Origin: Heterodera schachtii
Taxonomy: Eukaryota; Nematoda; Chromadorea; Rhabditida; Heteroderidae
Direction: 5' to 3'
Assembly (NCBI GenBank): GCA_023374025.1
Contig: SIJG01000006.1
Span: 1,503,814-1,567,813, forward strand
DNA length: 64,000 bases
This document shows, piece by piece, positions 47,317 through 58,908 of this stretch. The stretch's first letter is position 1. Each line of letters opens with the position of its first letter. The notes under the pieces were generated by a model. It saw only the letters and a program-made list of their open reading frames with translations. It had not been told where the DNA came from and searched no databases. The position numbers and the translations under genes are program-made.

Positions 47317-49927
47317 GGTTTTTAATTAAAGCGGGAAGCTGTTCCATTCATATGCTTTATTTTGAAAAGCGTCTCGTAAATTCATTTAGTTATGGCAGAT
47401 GGATGAACTGCGTAAAGCACAAAATGGGGGAGGGGGGCACTGATGGGAATATGTGAAAGGGTGAAGGAACGAAGAGACCGACAAAGGTAGGGGGGGGGGG
47501 AGAGAATGCCCTCCCCGGGGGTGTCCCCCCCCCCAACTGCTGACAGACTCAAAAGTGTTCTTTGCTACAATCCTATCGATTCTTCGTTGATTTGATGGAT
47601 TTGTTTCTCTCTTTAGACTTTTAAGTTCAAATCCCCCCCTCCCATCCATTCTTTTTTGTGCTATTTTTAAAATTCACAAAAATTTTGATTTCCTTTTCGT
47701 TTTCTCAATTGTCGCGCCATTGCGCTCGGAAATCCGTGGGTTGGTAATTGACGCGGTTGGATTTCCGTCCATTTCCCTGCGTTCGGTCGGGGCTTCGTTC
47801 CGCTCACTAATCATACGCTTGTAAGTGAGGGATTAGAAGTGACAAGCGGTGGTGACATCCTCTTCTCTCCCCCCCCCTCCCTTCATCGCCTCTCAACGGC
47901 TAAAGTTGTCGGCAAAAGTCACCGATGGAAAGTGCCAACACAGCATCCTCCCCGAACACAAAAAGTGAGGGATGCCAACCAATGCCATCCGTTGCTCTTC
48001 ATCCGGATGAATGGACGAACGAATTCGTTGGGATGACTTCCACACAGTCAAAGCCCAATTTAATTTGTGGGCATCCCTCCGCGGCCAAATGTGAGGCACA
48101 GCACAACATTTTTGGGCTCTTTTGCTTAGGCCGACGCTGAAAGGACGGATGGCACACGAAATGAAGAATAAGGGACATCCGAATTATTATTAATTTTCTG
48201 TTGGGGAGGAAAAATGTAATTGGACATGAACATTTTTATTTCTCAACGGTTAAATTGCACATTTGGGAGCCATCAAAAGGGCAGAAAAGGGAGGGAGGGC
48301 AAAGGGAGAGGAGAGAGTCTCCCCCCCCCCCCAATTGGAATCGGATGGAAAATTAAAATTCATTTGTCAAATTCCTTTCCCTTCCTTTACCTTTTAATGA
48401 TCATCGTCATATCTAACTTTTTTAACAGTAAATGTTCAAATTTCATGTCCAATTTGTTTGATTTTAAACTTTTTAATTTCGAATCAATGCCAATGATCAG
48501 TTTCAAATGCTTTTCCTTTCGTCCCTCTTTTCTTTGTGGCGTCGTTTCTCCCTTTCCCATTCATTTTTTCCCCTTTTTCCATTTGGCATTGCTTTTCCTC
48601 CCATTCTTTTCTTTGTCCGTAATATTTCCTTGACTCATTGTCAGCTGTTTGTTGTTGGCGCGGATTAAAAACATTGCGCGAACGTGGACTTTGGGAGGGA
48701 AGGCGTGCCAATGTAATGACAAAATGCCGTCAAATTGGTGCCGTTTTGCCTCCTCTGTCCCTCCGTCCTTCCGTTGACTTTCTTTCCCCTTTCCCCCAAC
48801 TCCAAAACATCATTCATCGATTCTGTTGCTGCTGCTCCTCCGCTCATTCGTTCGCCAATTAATTGTCCACCAATTTTGCATTTGCCTTCCCCGCCCCAGC
48901 GAAAATGTGCCACCAAATTCGAATGCCATGCCAATGTTTTCTCTCTTATGAGTGACTTCAGCTATTATTTGCATTTTTATGAGGTTGCCAAAAGTAACAC
49001 AAAGAAGGGAAGTGATTAATTGGGGAGAAAAGGGAAAAGCGCCAAAAATAAAACAAAAATTAAATAAATTAAAAGACCAAATTGCGACCTTTGCGCGTAT
49101 TCTTCGACTTTTGTTCTGTTGGGCTGTCGTCGCTTCTCACTGTCCTTTTGCTTTCACTTTCGCCGATTGTTTGTCCTACTCCGTTACACAAATTACAACT
49201 TCCCCCCCCCACCACCCCACTCGAACTACTTTCTCTTTTCTCTACCCTTCCTTTTTCTATTTTCCTTCCTCTTCCTCTTCCGTTTTCTTTTTTCATCTTT
49301 CCTCATCACTTTTCTCTTTTCCCATTCCCTTTCATCTTTCTTCTTCCCTTTTCCCCTTCCTCTTCCCTTATCTATTTTCCTTCCTATTTTCTCTTCCTTT
49401 TCCTCTTCCATTTTTCTTTCCTTCTCTTCCTCTTTTTTCCTCTTTCTCCCTTTCCTCTTTTCCTCCCTCATCCATATTCTCTTTCCTCTCTTTTTCCTCC
49501 CTTTTCTCTTTTCCCCATTTTTCTTCCCTTTTTTATCATTTTTTGCTTTTCTCAGTTTCGTTGATACAATTGCCCAAACAAAAATGCGAGGCCATCAACG
49601 ATTTGTTTTGTTGTCGAATTTTATGAATAAACAATTCGTTAGTTAAAGGGGCAGAATTCTCCCAATTCATAAAACTCTCTTTGTGCGTAATATAATAATA
49701 TTAAATACTCAGCAAAGTCCGATCAATTTGCTCTCATTCGCCACTGATCCGTCGTTGATCACTTCCTTCTCCCCCCCCCCACTTTTCTGATCAGTTCTCT
49801 CCCTCTTTGGATCATTATTATTATTTTTTTTTCTAACTCTTTTCGTTCCGTTTTAATTTCGAATTTTGCTCATTTTTCAAATTAAACAAAATTTTTATTT
49901 TTTTTTATAATTCATTTCATTTCGACA
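47317..49927. other. Gene-poor region upstream of the calcium-sensor gene
   Basis: About 2.6 kb with short G/C homopolymers (near 47489, 47527, 47870, 48322 and 49203) and, from about 49220 to 49560, a pyrimidine-rich tract (CTTTTCCTCTTCC-like) that creates spurious Ser/Phe/Leu ORFs. I see no supported gene. It probably includes the promoter of the calcium-sensor gene. Confidence 0.5.
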
Positions 49928-52851
49928 ATGGGCAAAAATAACAGCAAATTCAAAGGCAATCGGAGCAGCCAAAACGAAGAAAATGCGCAGGCGACGATTA
50001 ATGGCCAAAGGGGCGGCGGCGATGGGGCGACAAAAGAAAAAGAAAAAGGGAAGCGGAGGAAGGCGAACAAAAGTGGGGGCAAAGGGCAAAACAATTAATG
50101 AGCGCTAATTGAATTCGTTTGTCATTAATTAGGTTTGAGTGCGGACGAATTGGCCGATTTGGAGCAGAAAACATACTTTAGCAGAAAAGTGAATCGAATT
50201 CAATTGAACAAATTGGCAAAACAATTAATTACATTTAAGGAGCTGAGAAAATGGTATAAGGTAAGGAGGAGGAGGAGAAAAATGAGCCTAATAAATTTTT
50301 GAGGACTTTGTCCGCGACTGCCCAAGCGGAGAATTGAGACTCGACGAAGTGAGAGAGAGAGAGGGGGGCCGAAGAGAGGGGGGAGGGGAGGGGGGGGGAG
50401 AAGAAAAAGAGGAGGGGGGGGGAAGGAAAAAAGGGAGGGGGAGAGTCATGGAAAAAGTGTAGGAAAGGAGCGGAGAGATAGGAAAGTGGGGGACGGAAGA
50501 GAGGGCGGAGGGGAGGGGAGAAGGAAAAAATAGGTGGGGGGAAGGAAAAATGAGGGAGGGGAGAGTCAGGGAAAAAGGGGAGGGAGAAGGAGCGGGAGAG
50601 AGAAGGGGGGGGGAGGGGAGGGGAGGGGGCAGAAAAAGGGAGGAAAGGGCGGGAGGAGGAAGAAGGGGGATAAAGGATCCGTAGTGCGACATTTGCGAAC
50701 CGACTTTTGCGGACCAAAAATGCTGGGTTGAATTGTCGAAAAATACGCATTTTCAATAAATTTTAATACTTCAAAATAAAATTTGTGATGGAAGCTGATA
50801 CAAGTCGACTTTGGCATACTTTTTTTTTTTCATTTTTCTTGCTGGGAGAGATTAGCTAGAACAAGATATTTCTAACCTATAATAGAAATGAAATAAAAAA
50901 TTCGCTATATTTAATATAAAAGTCAGTTCAAGAATTTTATAACAAAGAAAATTTTTGGTGTTTCACTTCCGTGCTTTGGTAGACCAAGAGCTTAACTTTT
51001 TATCAGGCATGCCAAACAATTAAGATTAACAAAAAATGGGTTCTTTCTTTTTACCAAAAATTGTGCTTATTTGCTGTTATAGTATGGATCCAAAATTAAA
51101 AAACAAACAGCAATTACATACTTTATTTATCAATGAATAGAAAAATTTTAAAAAATAACATGGATTTATTACTTTCGATGTTAATTGCATAAGTAGATCA
51201 GACTTGTCTTTAAGGGTGCTGTTTAAAACAATTTAGGTCATCGAATTTTGAAAAAAAATTTTGTTTTTTGTTGTTTTTAGACAATTCAACCCAGACATTT
51301 GGTCCGCAAAACTCGGCTAACCAAAGGATCACGGAAGGGGGGGGGGGGAGAGTGTAGGAGGGAGGGGGGGGGGGGAAGGAGGGGCGGCTCAAAGTGTTTA
51401 TTTATGATTTTGATGGCTTTAGTTCCAAAACATTTATCGCCAATTTTTCCCCAACGGCGACCCGTCAAAATTTGCCGCTTTTGTTTTCAATGTGTTCGAC
51501 GACAATCGGGTGGAATTTGCGAAGGGATCAATCAGTTAATCTGAATTCTGTTCAGGACGGGCACATCAGTTTCAAAGAATTCATCGCGGCACTTTCGATC
51601 ACTTCGCGGGGAACGCTCGACGAGAAATTGGACTGTCAGTGGGGGGGGGGGGGGGAACGAATTGAAATTCGAATTCGATTAATCGCCTTTTTCTTATTTT
51701 CAGGGGCATTTTCACTGTACGACGTGGACAAAGATGGGTTCATCACCAAAGCAGAAATGGCCAATGTCAGAACAAAAAAGCAATTGACCAATTATTATTA
51801 TTATTTTTAAATTATTAGAGTAATTTAATAAATTCATTTTGCACAGATTGTGGACGCAATTTACTCAATGATTGGCAATATGTTGGAATTGCCAAAGGAC
51901 GAAGACACACCACAGAAAAGGTGAACGAAAATTGAAAACAATGCAAAAAATAAAAATATAAAATAAAAAATATAAAATTAAAAATATAAAAATAAAATTA
52001 AAAATATAAAAATAAAATTAAAAATATAAAAATAAAATTCAGAGTGGAGAAAATCTTTGCCAACATGGATTTGGTAAGAAATTAAAATAAATAAATTCAT
52101 CCAATCCAGATGAGGGTTTAATTTTTTTTTTTTTTTTCATTCTCAGAATTTTGACGGCAAATTGACACGGGAAGAATTCAAACAGGGATCAAAGAATGAC
52201 CCATGGATAGTGCAGGTAAAGAAGAGGGGGGAGAGAGAGAGAAAGGGAGGGGAGAGAGAGGGGGGAGAGAGAGAGATGGGCGGGAGAGAGAGAGGGGGAG
52301 AGAGAGAGAGGAGAAAGAGAGAAGAGAGAGACAGAAAGGGGGAACGAGAGAGAAAAAAGGGAGAGAGCGAGATGGGCGGGAGAGAGAGAGAGAGGGGGAG
52401 AGAGAAAGGGAGGGGAGAGGGAGAGAGAGAGGGGGAGAGAGAGAAAGGGAGAGAGCGAGATGGGCGGGAGAGAGAGAGAGAGGGGGAGAGAGAGAAAGGG
52501 AGGGGAGAGGAGAGAGAGAGGGGGAGAGAGAGAAAGGGAGAGAGAGAGATGGGCGGGAGAGAGAGGGGGAGAGATAGAGATGGGCGGGAGAGAGAGAGCG
52601 TGGAGAAGAGAGAGGGGAGAGAGAAAGGGTAAAGAGAGAGAGAGCGAGAGAGGGGGGGGGGGAGAGAGAGAAAGGGAGAGAGAGAGCGCGGGAGAGGACG
52701 GAACTTACCCTGGGAGGGGCAAAATGGAGAAGGGTAGGGGAGAAGGGCGCTTAAAACTTAAAAAGGCTGATAATTGAAAATTCTCCAGGCACTGACAATG
52801 GAAATGAATGGCGCCGCCGGCGAAGAGCAAACGCCTCAAAAAGCCGCGTGA
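49928..52851 (+). CDS. Neuronal calcium sensor (NCS-1/frequenin family) with basic N-terminal insert
   Basis: EF-hand calcium sensor, 243 residues. Exons 49928-50072, 50133-50188, 50240-50260, 50304-50348, 51423-51509, 51556-51634, 51704-51765, 51847-51920, 52042-52072, 52147-52215 and 52789-52851 all keep phase. It starts MGKNNSK, a myristoylation signal as in NCS-1. The core reads [88 protein letters not shown] and [20 protein letters not shown]1 lacks the calcium ligands, as is usual, while EF2, EF3 and EF4 look competent. Human NCS-1 has 190 residues. The extra length is a Lys/Arg/Gly-rich insert at about residues 8-48, and a tail after [12 protein letters not shown] tracts, AT repeats and an inverted repeat swell the introns. 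Confidence 0.92.
50345..50690 (+). repeat. G/A-rich tract in calcium-sensor intron 4
   Basis: About 345 bp of almost pure purine (GGGGAGGGGAGGGGGGG, GAGAGAGAG), with an internal duplication around GGGAGAGTCAGGGAAAAA. The intron boundaries at 50349 and 51422 are supported by phase. Confidence 0.85.
50698..51325. mobile_element. Inverted-repeat element in calcium-sensor intron 4
   Basis: The segment at about 50698-50740 (CGACTTTTGCGGACCAAAAA then TGCTGGGTTGAATTGTC) is repeated in reverse complement at about 51282-51325, enclosing some 540 bp of AT-rich DNA without an ORF. This looks like a non-autonomous DNA element that inserted into the purine-rich intron. The exact ends and target site are unclear because the flanks are simple sequence. 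Confidence 0.65.
51948..52040. repeat. AT-rich tandem repeat in a calcium-sensor intron
   Basis: Several copies of a 20-bp unit, AAAATATAAAAATAAAATTA, precede the short exon that starts at 52042. Confidence 0.85.
52218..52700 (+). repeat. GA-rich satellite in the last calcium-sensor intron
   Basis: Nearly 480 bp of GAGA/GGGAGA sequence with repeated blocks containing GAGATGGGCGGGAGAGAGAG. ORFs of Arg/Glu/Gly across it are artefacts. Confidence 0.9.
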
Positions 52852-53374
52852 ATTTGTCTCTCTCTCTCTCTCACTTCTCATTGAAATCCATTATCTTTTA
52901 CTTTGAGCTTCTCCCGCTTTCTCCAATCGGTGAAATTATATTTTCTTCTCAATTTGTCTCCAACGCTTTACGAATTTATTAGAACAAACAAAAATGTCCC
53001 AAAAATGAGCAGCGCCTCGTCCGACTGACAATGAACAGTCAAATCGACGCTTTTTCCGCTTCTTTTTTTGAGTGCATCAAATTAACCCAACCGAGCAAAT
53101 TGTATTTACTTTTTATTGTACCTCCATTCACAAATCTCCTCCCCGCTGACCATTTTAATTATTTTCCATCTCAACTTTTGTCACCAAAAGCGCAGACCCT
53201 CGGCTCGTTTTTTGGGGTAAACGGTGGGGGCAGGGGGGGGGGAAGTTCACCTTCCCCCCCCCCCCTCCTCCCTGCTCAGCCCCTCTCCCCTTGGCTACGC
53301 CCACACTGTCACAATAAGCATTTAAATATATTTTTATATCTTATGGTAAATTGCAAAGTGAATGAAAAAGAGAT
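52852..53374. other. Convergent 3' region
   Basis: About 520 bp between the calcium-sensor stop and the stop of the orphan gene on the other strand. It includes G8 and C10 runs near 53240. No gene seen. Confidence 0.4.
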
Positions 53375-54232
53375 TCATTTCTGTCCGTTTTCGGTGTGTT
53401 TATTAGACACGGGCAAATGTGACGAGAGAAGGAATTTTTCAGCAATGGTCCGACACGGACGGACGACGCGAGAAATGTAAAAAGAGAGCAAAACGGACGC
53501 AGAAAGGGCGTGGGACTCGAGCACCTGGTGGACGGGGTTCTGAAAAGACAACAGAAACGATTAACGGGGGCATTTTTTGATTGGAATGGGTAATTAATTG
53601 GACAGACTTTGAAAGCGGCGATCGGTCGTCCGCTCTTTCTCTGCTGGTCGGCCAAAGTGCGCAAATGTTTGGCCATTCCGTCCAACTTTTTCACAACAAC
53701 TGCCACTAACTGATCAGCAACGGCTTCGGAAATTGCTAAAAAATTCAACTAAATTCCAAAAGGAAAAATACGGCGAAAAAACACTTTCGAAGCCGTGGAA
53801 AAAGGCACAGCAACAGACGGCGAGACGGACAACGCGAAGCATTTGCTCATCAGTGGCATTGCGTGGGAGAAGAGAGGAGGAGGAAGGGACATGAAAAATG
53901 GAAGGAAAAGGCCTTAAATGGGGAAGGGACATACGACAGCGAAGTTGCGAAGAAAACAAATGTAATTTTACCCATCCGCAGAAAGCAGCGCCATTTGCGA
54001 ATGATGAGACGAATCGGCCAAAAGGGACAAATTGCGCAAAAGTTGAACAGCGAGCACTGAAAAGGACAAACAAAATGAGAATGGAATCAGACAAATGTTT
54101 ATGAGTCCGAGAAAACTGACCAATGTTTGGGTCTATGCCACAACTGAAAAAGAAAGCAAATGGAATAAACCGAAGGGAAAACGCCGAAAAAAACCTCAGA
54201 AATTCGTGGACATCAAAGGCAAACACATCCAT
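53375..54232 (-). CDS. Unrecognised 188-residue protein
   Basis: Six exons, 54195-54232, 54121-54143, 53972-54056, 53785-53912, 53608-53735 and 53375-53539, join with perfect phase, so a real gene is likely. The start is MDVFAFDVHEFLSCGIDPNI, then VLAVQLLRNLSLLADSSHHS. The middle is Cys- and hydrophobic-rich (RVVRLAVCCCAFFHGFET), followed by an amphipathic stretch (ISEAVADQLVAVVVKKLDGM) and a tail with HQVLESHALSASVLLSF. The leucine-rich helices look armadillo-like, but I could not assign a family. PPWD1 ends 119 bp upstream on the same strand. A CCACAG sits one base before the ATG, a good cis or trans splice acceptor, with an AATAAA about 15 bp before that. Confidence 0.7.
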
Positions 54233-54351
54233 TCTGTGGCAATTTTATTTATTTTTGGTGAAATTTAAAAGTAAAAAAATAATTTCGGATTGGGCCAACA
54301 AAATGAGAGCATTCATTTGTTCAATACTGTAAAGCAATGAATTTATATAAG

Positions 54352-57300
54352 CTAAACACTCTTCAGAGAAATGGAAATGATTGAAATCTCTTCTCGGGGT
54401 CTCCCACTCTAAAAATAATAAATTTTAAATTAAAATTCGCTTAGGAAATACCTTTTCATAGACGGGCACTTGGTTGATCTTTTGTACCACGTTGAATCCC
54501 TGCAGTAAATAAAAGTGAAACGCCCTCATCCAAATCACAAAATCACCTCCACAACTTGGCCAAAAATTGTGTTCTTTCCGTCGAGCCATTCGGCCGGGCA
54601 AATTGTGATGAAAAATTGGGAACCGTTAGTGTTTGGACCGGCATTTGCCATCGAAACTCCTGAAAAGACAGAAAACGAAGGTGTAAAAGCACAGACAGAA
54701 AAAGTGCGAAGACTGACTGAATGCTTTGTCATGTCGTAGTGCCGGGTGAAATTCGTCCTCAAAATCACCGCCCCAAATGGACTGTCCGCCGGTGCCACGG
54801 CCCCGTCGGATCGCCCGTCTAAAAAAGCGAATTCAGTCAGAAATGCTCTGTCTCGCGTCTCACTGACTTGGATCATGAACGACTTGATCACTCTGTGAAA
54901 GGCGTGGCCGTTATAATAACCCCGTCGTGCTGAAACAATACCAAAAGTTTACAATTACATTAATAAATCTATCAGAGAAATGCCTGTCGAGAATTACCAT
55001 GTGTACAGAAATTTTCCACCGTCCTTGGCGTTTTGTCCGGGAAAAGTCTTAAATATATAAAATTTGAAAATAAAAATGGAGAAATGAATGGAAGGGGAAG
55101 CATAAAACCCACTCAATGTGAATGTCGCCGTATGTTGTGTAAACAATTGCCCTAAAAGGGCGGACGCTTTTGGCACTTTAATTAGGTATTACCTGTTGCA
55201 CAGCTTCGATTGGGGCGCTTCTTCCTGCAGTAATAAAAAAACAATTCCAACCACAATTGGCTCGTCTCCCTAACTCACTTCTATTGCGGTGATCATGTCC
55301 TCCTTTAGCGGCTTTTCGTTGTACACGTCTCTGCTATGAGTGGAACCTTAAAAAGGCAAAAACGATTTTTAATGACTGTTTTGTGCATAAAAAACGCACC
55401 ATCCGCTTCTTCTGCGTACGGTTCGACATTGGTAAACAAATAAAAACGATTGTTGCCTGGGGGAAGGGAAATTGTACAAATGTATTACTTATAAGAAAGG
55501 AGAGGGACGGGTGGGAAATGGGAGTGCCCAAGGACAGCTGAATTCGGACAATTCAGTATGGGTAATTTGGTGGACTTTTGAAGTTCATTTTTGCATTTAA
55601 TAGAATTTGTGACAGTAAAAACTTACGATGCGCACAAGTCACCTGAAAAGTGTTTAATTTAGAATATATATTCGTTTGTGGGCTTGGCAAATAAATAGGC
55701 ACCAGCATTGGGTCGGGTTCGTTGATGCGAAGGTTCGGATTGTCCGCCGCCTCAACCTTCACACTTGTTGCTGCACCTTGCAGTTTTTCCTGCAATTCCA
55801 TTAGAAAAATTTATTTTAAATGGTCAAAAGGAAATGAATGGCACCGTTACGCCGGGAACAGCGCGACACAACGCAACGCCAACAAAGCGCAGATTCTCTC
55901 CCGCCCCAATACGCCTTGCCACTTGGTCGCTGACCAAATTGTACACCTGCAAAATAAAGATTGGGCCGAAAATTGCAATTCCTGCGACGGTTTACGGTTA
56001 TGCCGAGCGGAGTTGGGAAGATGAGAAAGTTGCTGGAGGCGTCGTAAGTGATGCTGATGAATCGCAGTGCGTTCGGGTCACGGCTCATTTCCTTTTCGAG
56101 CGCAACACGGCGATTCCATTCGATCGCCGGCAGTCCGTTGCCCCTTTACCAATGAGTCCAATTCAATTAACCTTTTTTGCTTAATTCACTTCGTCTCCTT
56201 TCCCATTTCGATGTATCGCTGAAGAGTTTCGTCAAGTTTATTGATTATTTTGCCGCTTCTCAGATCAAAAATGTAAATGTACGAATTGGAACACCAAACG
56301 GCGAATGTCCGTCCGTCCGGACTGATGGCCAACGCTTTGGGCAATTGTTTTATCTGTCAAAAGCATATGGGTTAAATAAACGACATCACAGCAAACGAAA
56401 CCTTGCAAAATTCGTATAAATCAGTGTCCGTTTTAAATTCGAAATTGACCGTCTTGGGAAATGAAAACTCATTTTTGCTGCCTGACCAATACTCAGCCAT
56501 TCCAATTTCGTCTGTAAAATTAGACAAATTATAAAAGTTTGCTTTCTAATCTCACCAAAGGAAATTGCTACATCAAATGCCGCAGTGTACTGCAATTAAA
56601 TGGTAAAATACCTTTTTGAAAACATTAAAATTTCCGCCCTTTGTGAGCGAGTGAATGCAACAAAATGTCAATTTATCAGTTTACCTGCATGAGAATGACC
56701 GGGTGTTGGTGGAGTGATTCGAAAACATGGATCGGCTGTTTGTCTCCGTTTGCGTCCAAAATGTAAATTTTGCCAGAATTCGCATCGGAAATGGCCAAGG
56801 CACTGATCAGATCGGAGCCCTGGTGAACAAAGCAAACGCAGCGCGGACTGAAGTCCAATTTGAACATATTCTGAATAGAGTGAAGAAAAAGAAAAAATGT
56901 TGCAAAAACAATTCGTCGTTTTAACAGCGTACGATCATGTCGAAGTTGGCCACGTCGAACACTTTGGCCGATTTGTCATGGGCACAGCAAGTGGCCATCA
57001 GTGTTCCGCTGTGATTAATTGCAATGTCCGAAAATCCCTCTAAAAACAAACAAAAAATAAAAACAAAAAAACGGTTGCCCACTCAAATGGCAACGAAAGT
57101 GCTTCACAAATTCGATGCCTTCGTTGTGCTTTTTCTTCCAAAATTTTAAGTGTCCGTCCTCACTGGCCGTGATGATAAAATCGTTTCTTAATTTTAATTC
57201 AATCGAATGTCTCATCAAACTCAACCCACTCCGTGCTTTTGACGTGAGTTATCACATTTCTGTGCATAAATGACTTTTCGTATTGGTCCGACCGCGGGAT

Positions 57301-57575
57301 GGCACGCAAATACACTTCCTCGTGTTTCAGAGCTGAAAACCGGGGGATTGTGTTGGTTTGGTGAGTGTTTGGCTCCCCAATTTGACTTTTTTGCTGCTCA
57401 ACCCTCGCCTTCTTTGCTCGTCCTCCCTTTTCCTTAATATTTGGGTCCGCGGGTCGTCGGAATTCCTGTAAATCTTTTTAATTTACAATAAAAAGGAAAG
57501 AAAACTAACATTTTTGGGAATTGACTCAGATGATGGCTCACTTTTTTGCTGATCATTCGGAGAATCGACAGCCAT
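54352..57575 (-). CDS. PPWD1: PPWD1: WD40 and cyclophilin-type peptidyl-prolyl isomerase
   Basis: Spliceosome C-complex protein combining WD40 repeats with a cyclophilin domain. From ATG 57575 ([14 protein letters not shown]), the exons give [20 protein letters not shown] then [26 protein letters not shown] and [11 protein letters not shown]. The WD region continues with [33 protein letters not shown] and [16 protein letters not shown]. The C-terminal cyclophilin has [28 protein letters not shown] and [12 protein letters not shown]. It ends with [14 protein letters not shown] and stops at 54352-54354. The only defect is in the otherwise conserved GDPTG...[14 protein letters not shown] segment near 54800, which needs a one-base frame change. 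It lies 160 bp downstream of NUDT2 on the same strand. Confidence 0.92.
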
Positions 57576-57735
57576 TGAAAATTGTAATTAAAAAAACAAA
57601 AAAAAAATGATCAGCAAAATTAAGGCAAAGAAAGGATTTGTTGTGCAGAAAAACATTCAAACAGAAGCATAAAGACACAGGCATAATTTATTTTCCAATA
57701 AAATTGATAATTAGGGTATCTATTTTTGCATGGTT

Positions 57736-58376
57736 TTACAGATTCTCGGCAATAAACAATTCGGCTTTGTTCAGAAGTTTCTTCATCTCATCAAATTTGG
57801 CCAATTCAAGCGCACTTTTAAGCTCGGCCCATTTCCAATTTTGATGCTCATCGGACAACATAACCTTCACTTCCGGGTCTGTGGATTCGGCAAGCCAATA
57901 AGTGACCTAAAAAGAACAATTTTATGAAACCAATTGCAAATAAAAAGGAAAATTCTTCCCAAAATGTGTTGAATTTTCTAAAAGTTAATGTTTTTAAATG
58001 TCCAACTTTCTTCTGTTCCTCCCCGTATTTGGTGGATTTTGACAGATAGCGCATTTCGTACATAAACTCCTTGTGGATTCGCAATTTGTTCACGTCAATC
58101 CCGGCCTCCTCCATCGTTTCTCTGATTGCTGCCGTCCATTCGTCCTCCCCGGGGTCGACATGCCCTAAAATTGGCCCAAGTGATAGCTTTACATTTTGAA
58201 TAACAATGAATAGGTCTTTTCTCGAGATTAGCATAAATTTTACCTTTGGGGGGCGTCCAGTGGAAAGGCTCATAAGACACTTGAAGCAAAAGGTACTCAA
58301 TTTGTCCAGCCGTATTCTTACGATAAATTAAAAAGCCAGCAGCTCTAACGAGCGATTCAATTAAAGAATTTGACAT
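57736..58376 (-). CDS. NUDT2: Diadenosine tetraphosphate hydrolase (NUDT2)
   Basis: Nudix hydrolase splitting Ap4A into ATP and AMP. From ATG 58376: MSNSLIESLVRAAGFLIYRK, then EYLLLQVSYEPFHWTPPKG. The Nudix box is complete: GHVDPGEDEW, then TAAIRETMEEAGI, with the R-E-x-x-E-E core. Later exons give VTYWLAEST, EHQNWKWAELKSALELAKFD and LLNKAELFIAENL before the stop at 57736-57738. Length and motif order agree with NUDT2 (about 147 residues). It is the first of three colinear genes with gaps of 160 and 119 bp. Confidence 0.93.
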
Positions 58377-58618
58377 TTGTTTAAGCTGAATTTTTTTATT
58401 TTTTTATTTTTCAATTTAAAATTTTGTTTTGGAGAGAAATATATATATATCATATTTCAGCAGTACCATCCTTTTTTCGTACCGGTGGCTGTTTAATATT
58501 TATTTTTCTTTTTATTCATTTTGTATTAATTTGATGTGATTTATGCAAATTTTTAAGATCTCTATTTTCTTTTTCCTTTTCGCTTTCCATTTTAATTTTT
58601 TTTTTCTCTCAGTTCGAT

Positions 58619-58908
58619 ATGAAACAGCGATGCCTTTATTTGCCGAATCAAAAAATTAACTGCGTAAAAAAATATTTGGATCATGACGGAAGAAAGGAAA
58701 CAGAAGAAAATCGGACGCTGCTTTTGGAATGGGCAAGGAGGGAAACAGAAAGGGAAAATCGGGCACTGATGGTGGAATGGGCCCAGGTTTTTGCATCTTC
58801 CATTCTTTTTGTTATTTCTATTGTCTTTTGCAGGTGCTGCTGTTCTCCTTAGTTTTCATTGTACTGCTCGAACTCTTCGTCTTGCCTTGGTCGCTGCCAA
58901 TTCGCTGA
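58619..58908 (+). CDS. Putative small tail-anchored membrane protein
   Basis: Two exons, 58619-58786 and 58834-58908, are separated by a 47-bp intron with GT-AG ends and closing phase, giving 80 residues. The N-terminal half is basic and polar and contains a short internal repeat (ENRTLLLEWARRE / ENRALMVEWAQ). The C-terminus is one hydrophobic helix, VLLFSLVFIVLLELFVLPW, ending SLPIR. This layout suggests a tail-anchored protein. I recognise no family. It is divergent from NUDT2. The repeat plus the splice-restored helix make coding likely, but expression evidence would be needed. Confidence 0.55.

Noticed and set aside
49082..49646. Long Ser/Phe/Leu ORFs on the plus strand
   Set aside because: They result from the CT-rich tract and have no residue complexity.
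52162..52777. Arg/Glu/Gly-rich ORFs
   Set aside because: These are translations of the GA satellite in the last intron of the calcium-sensor gene.
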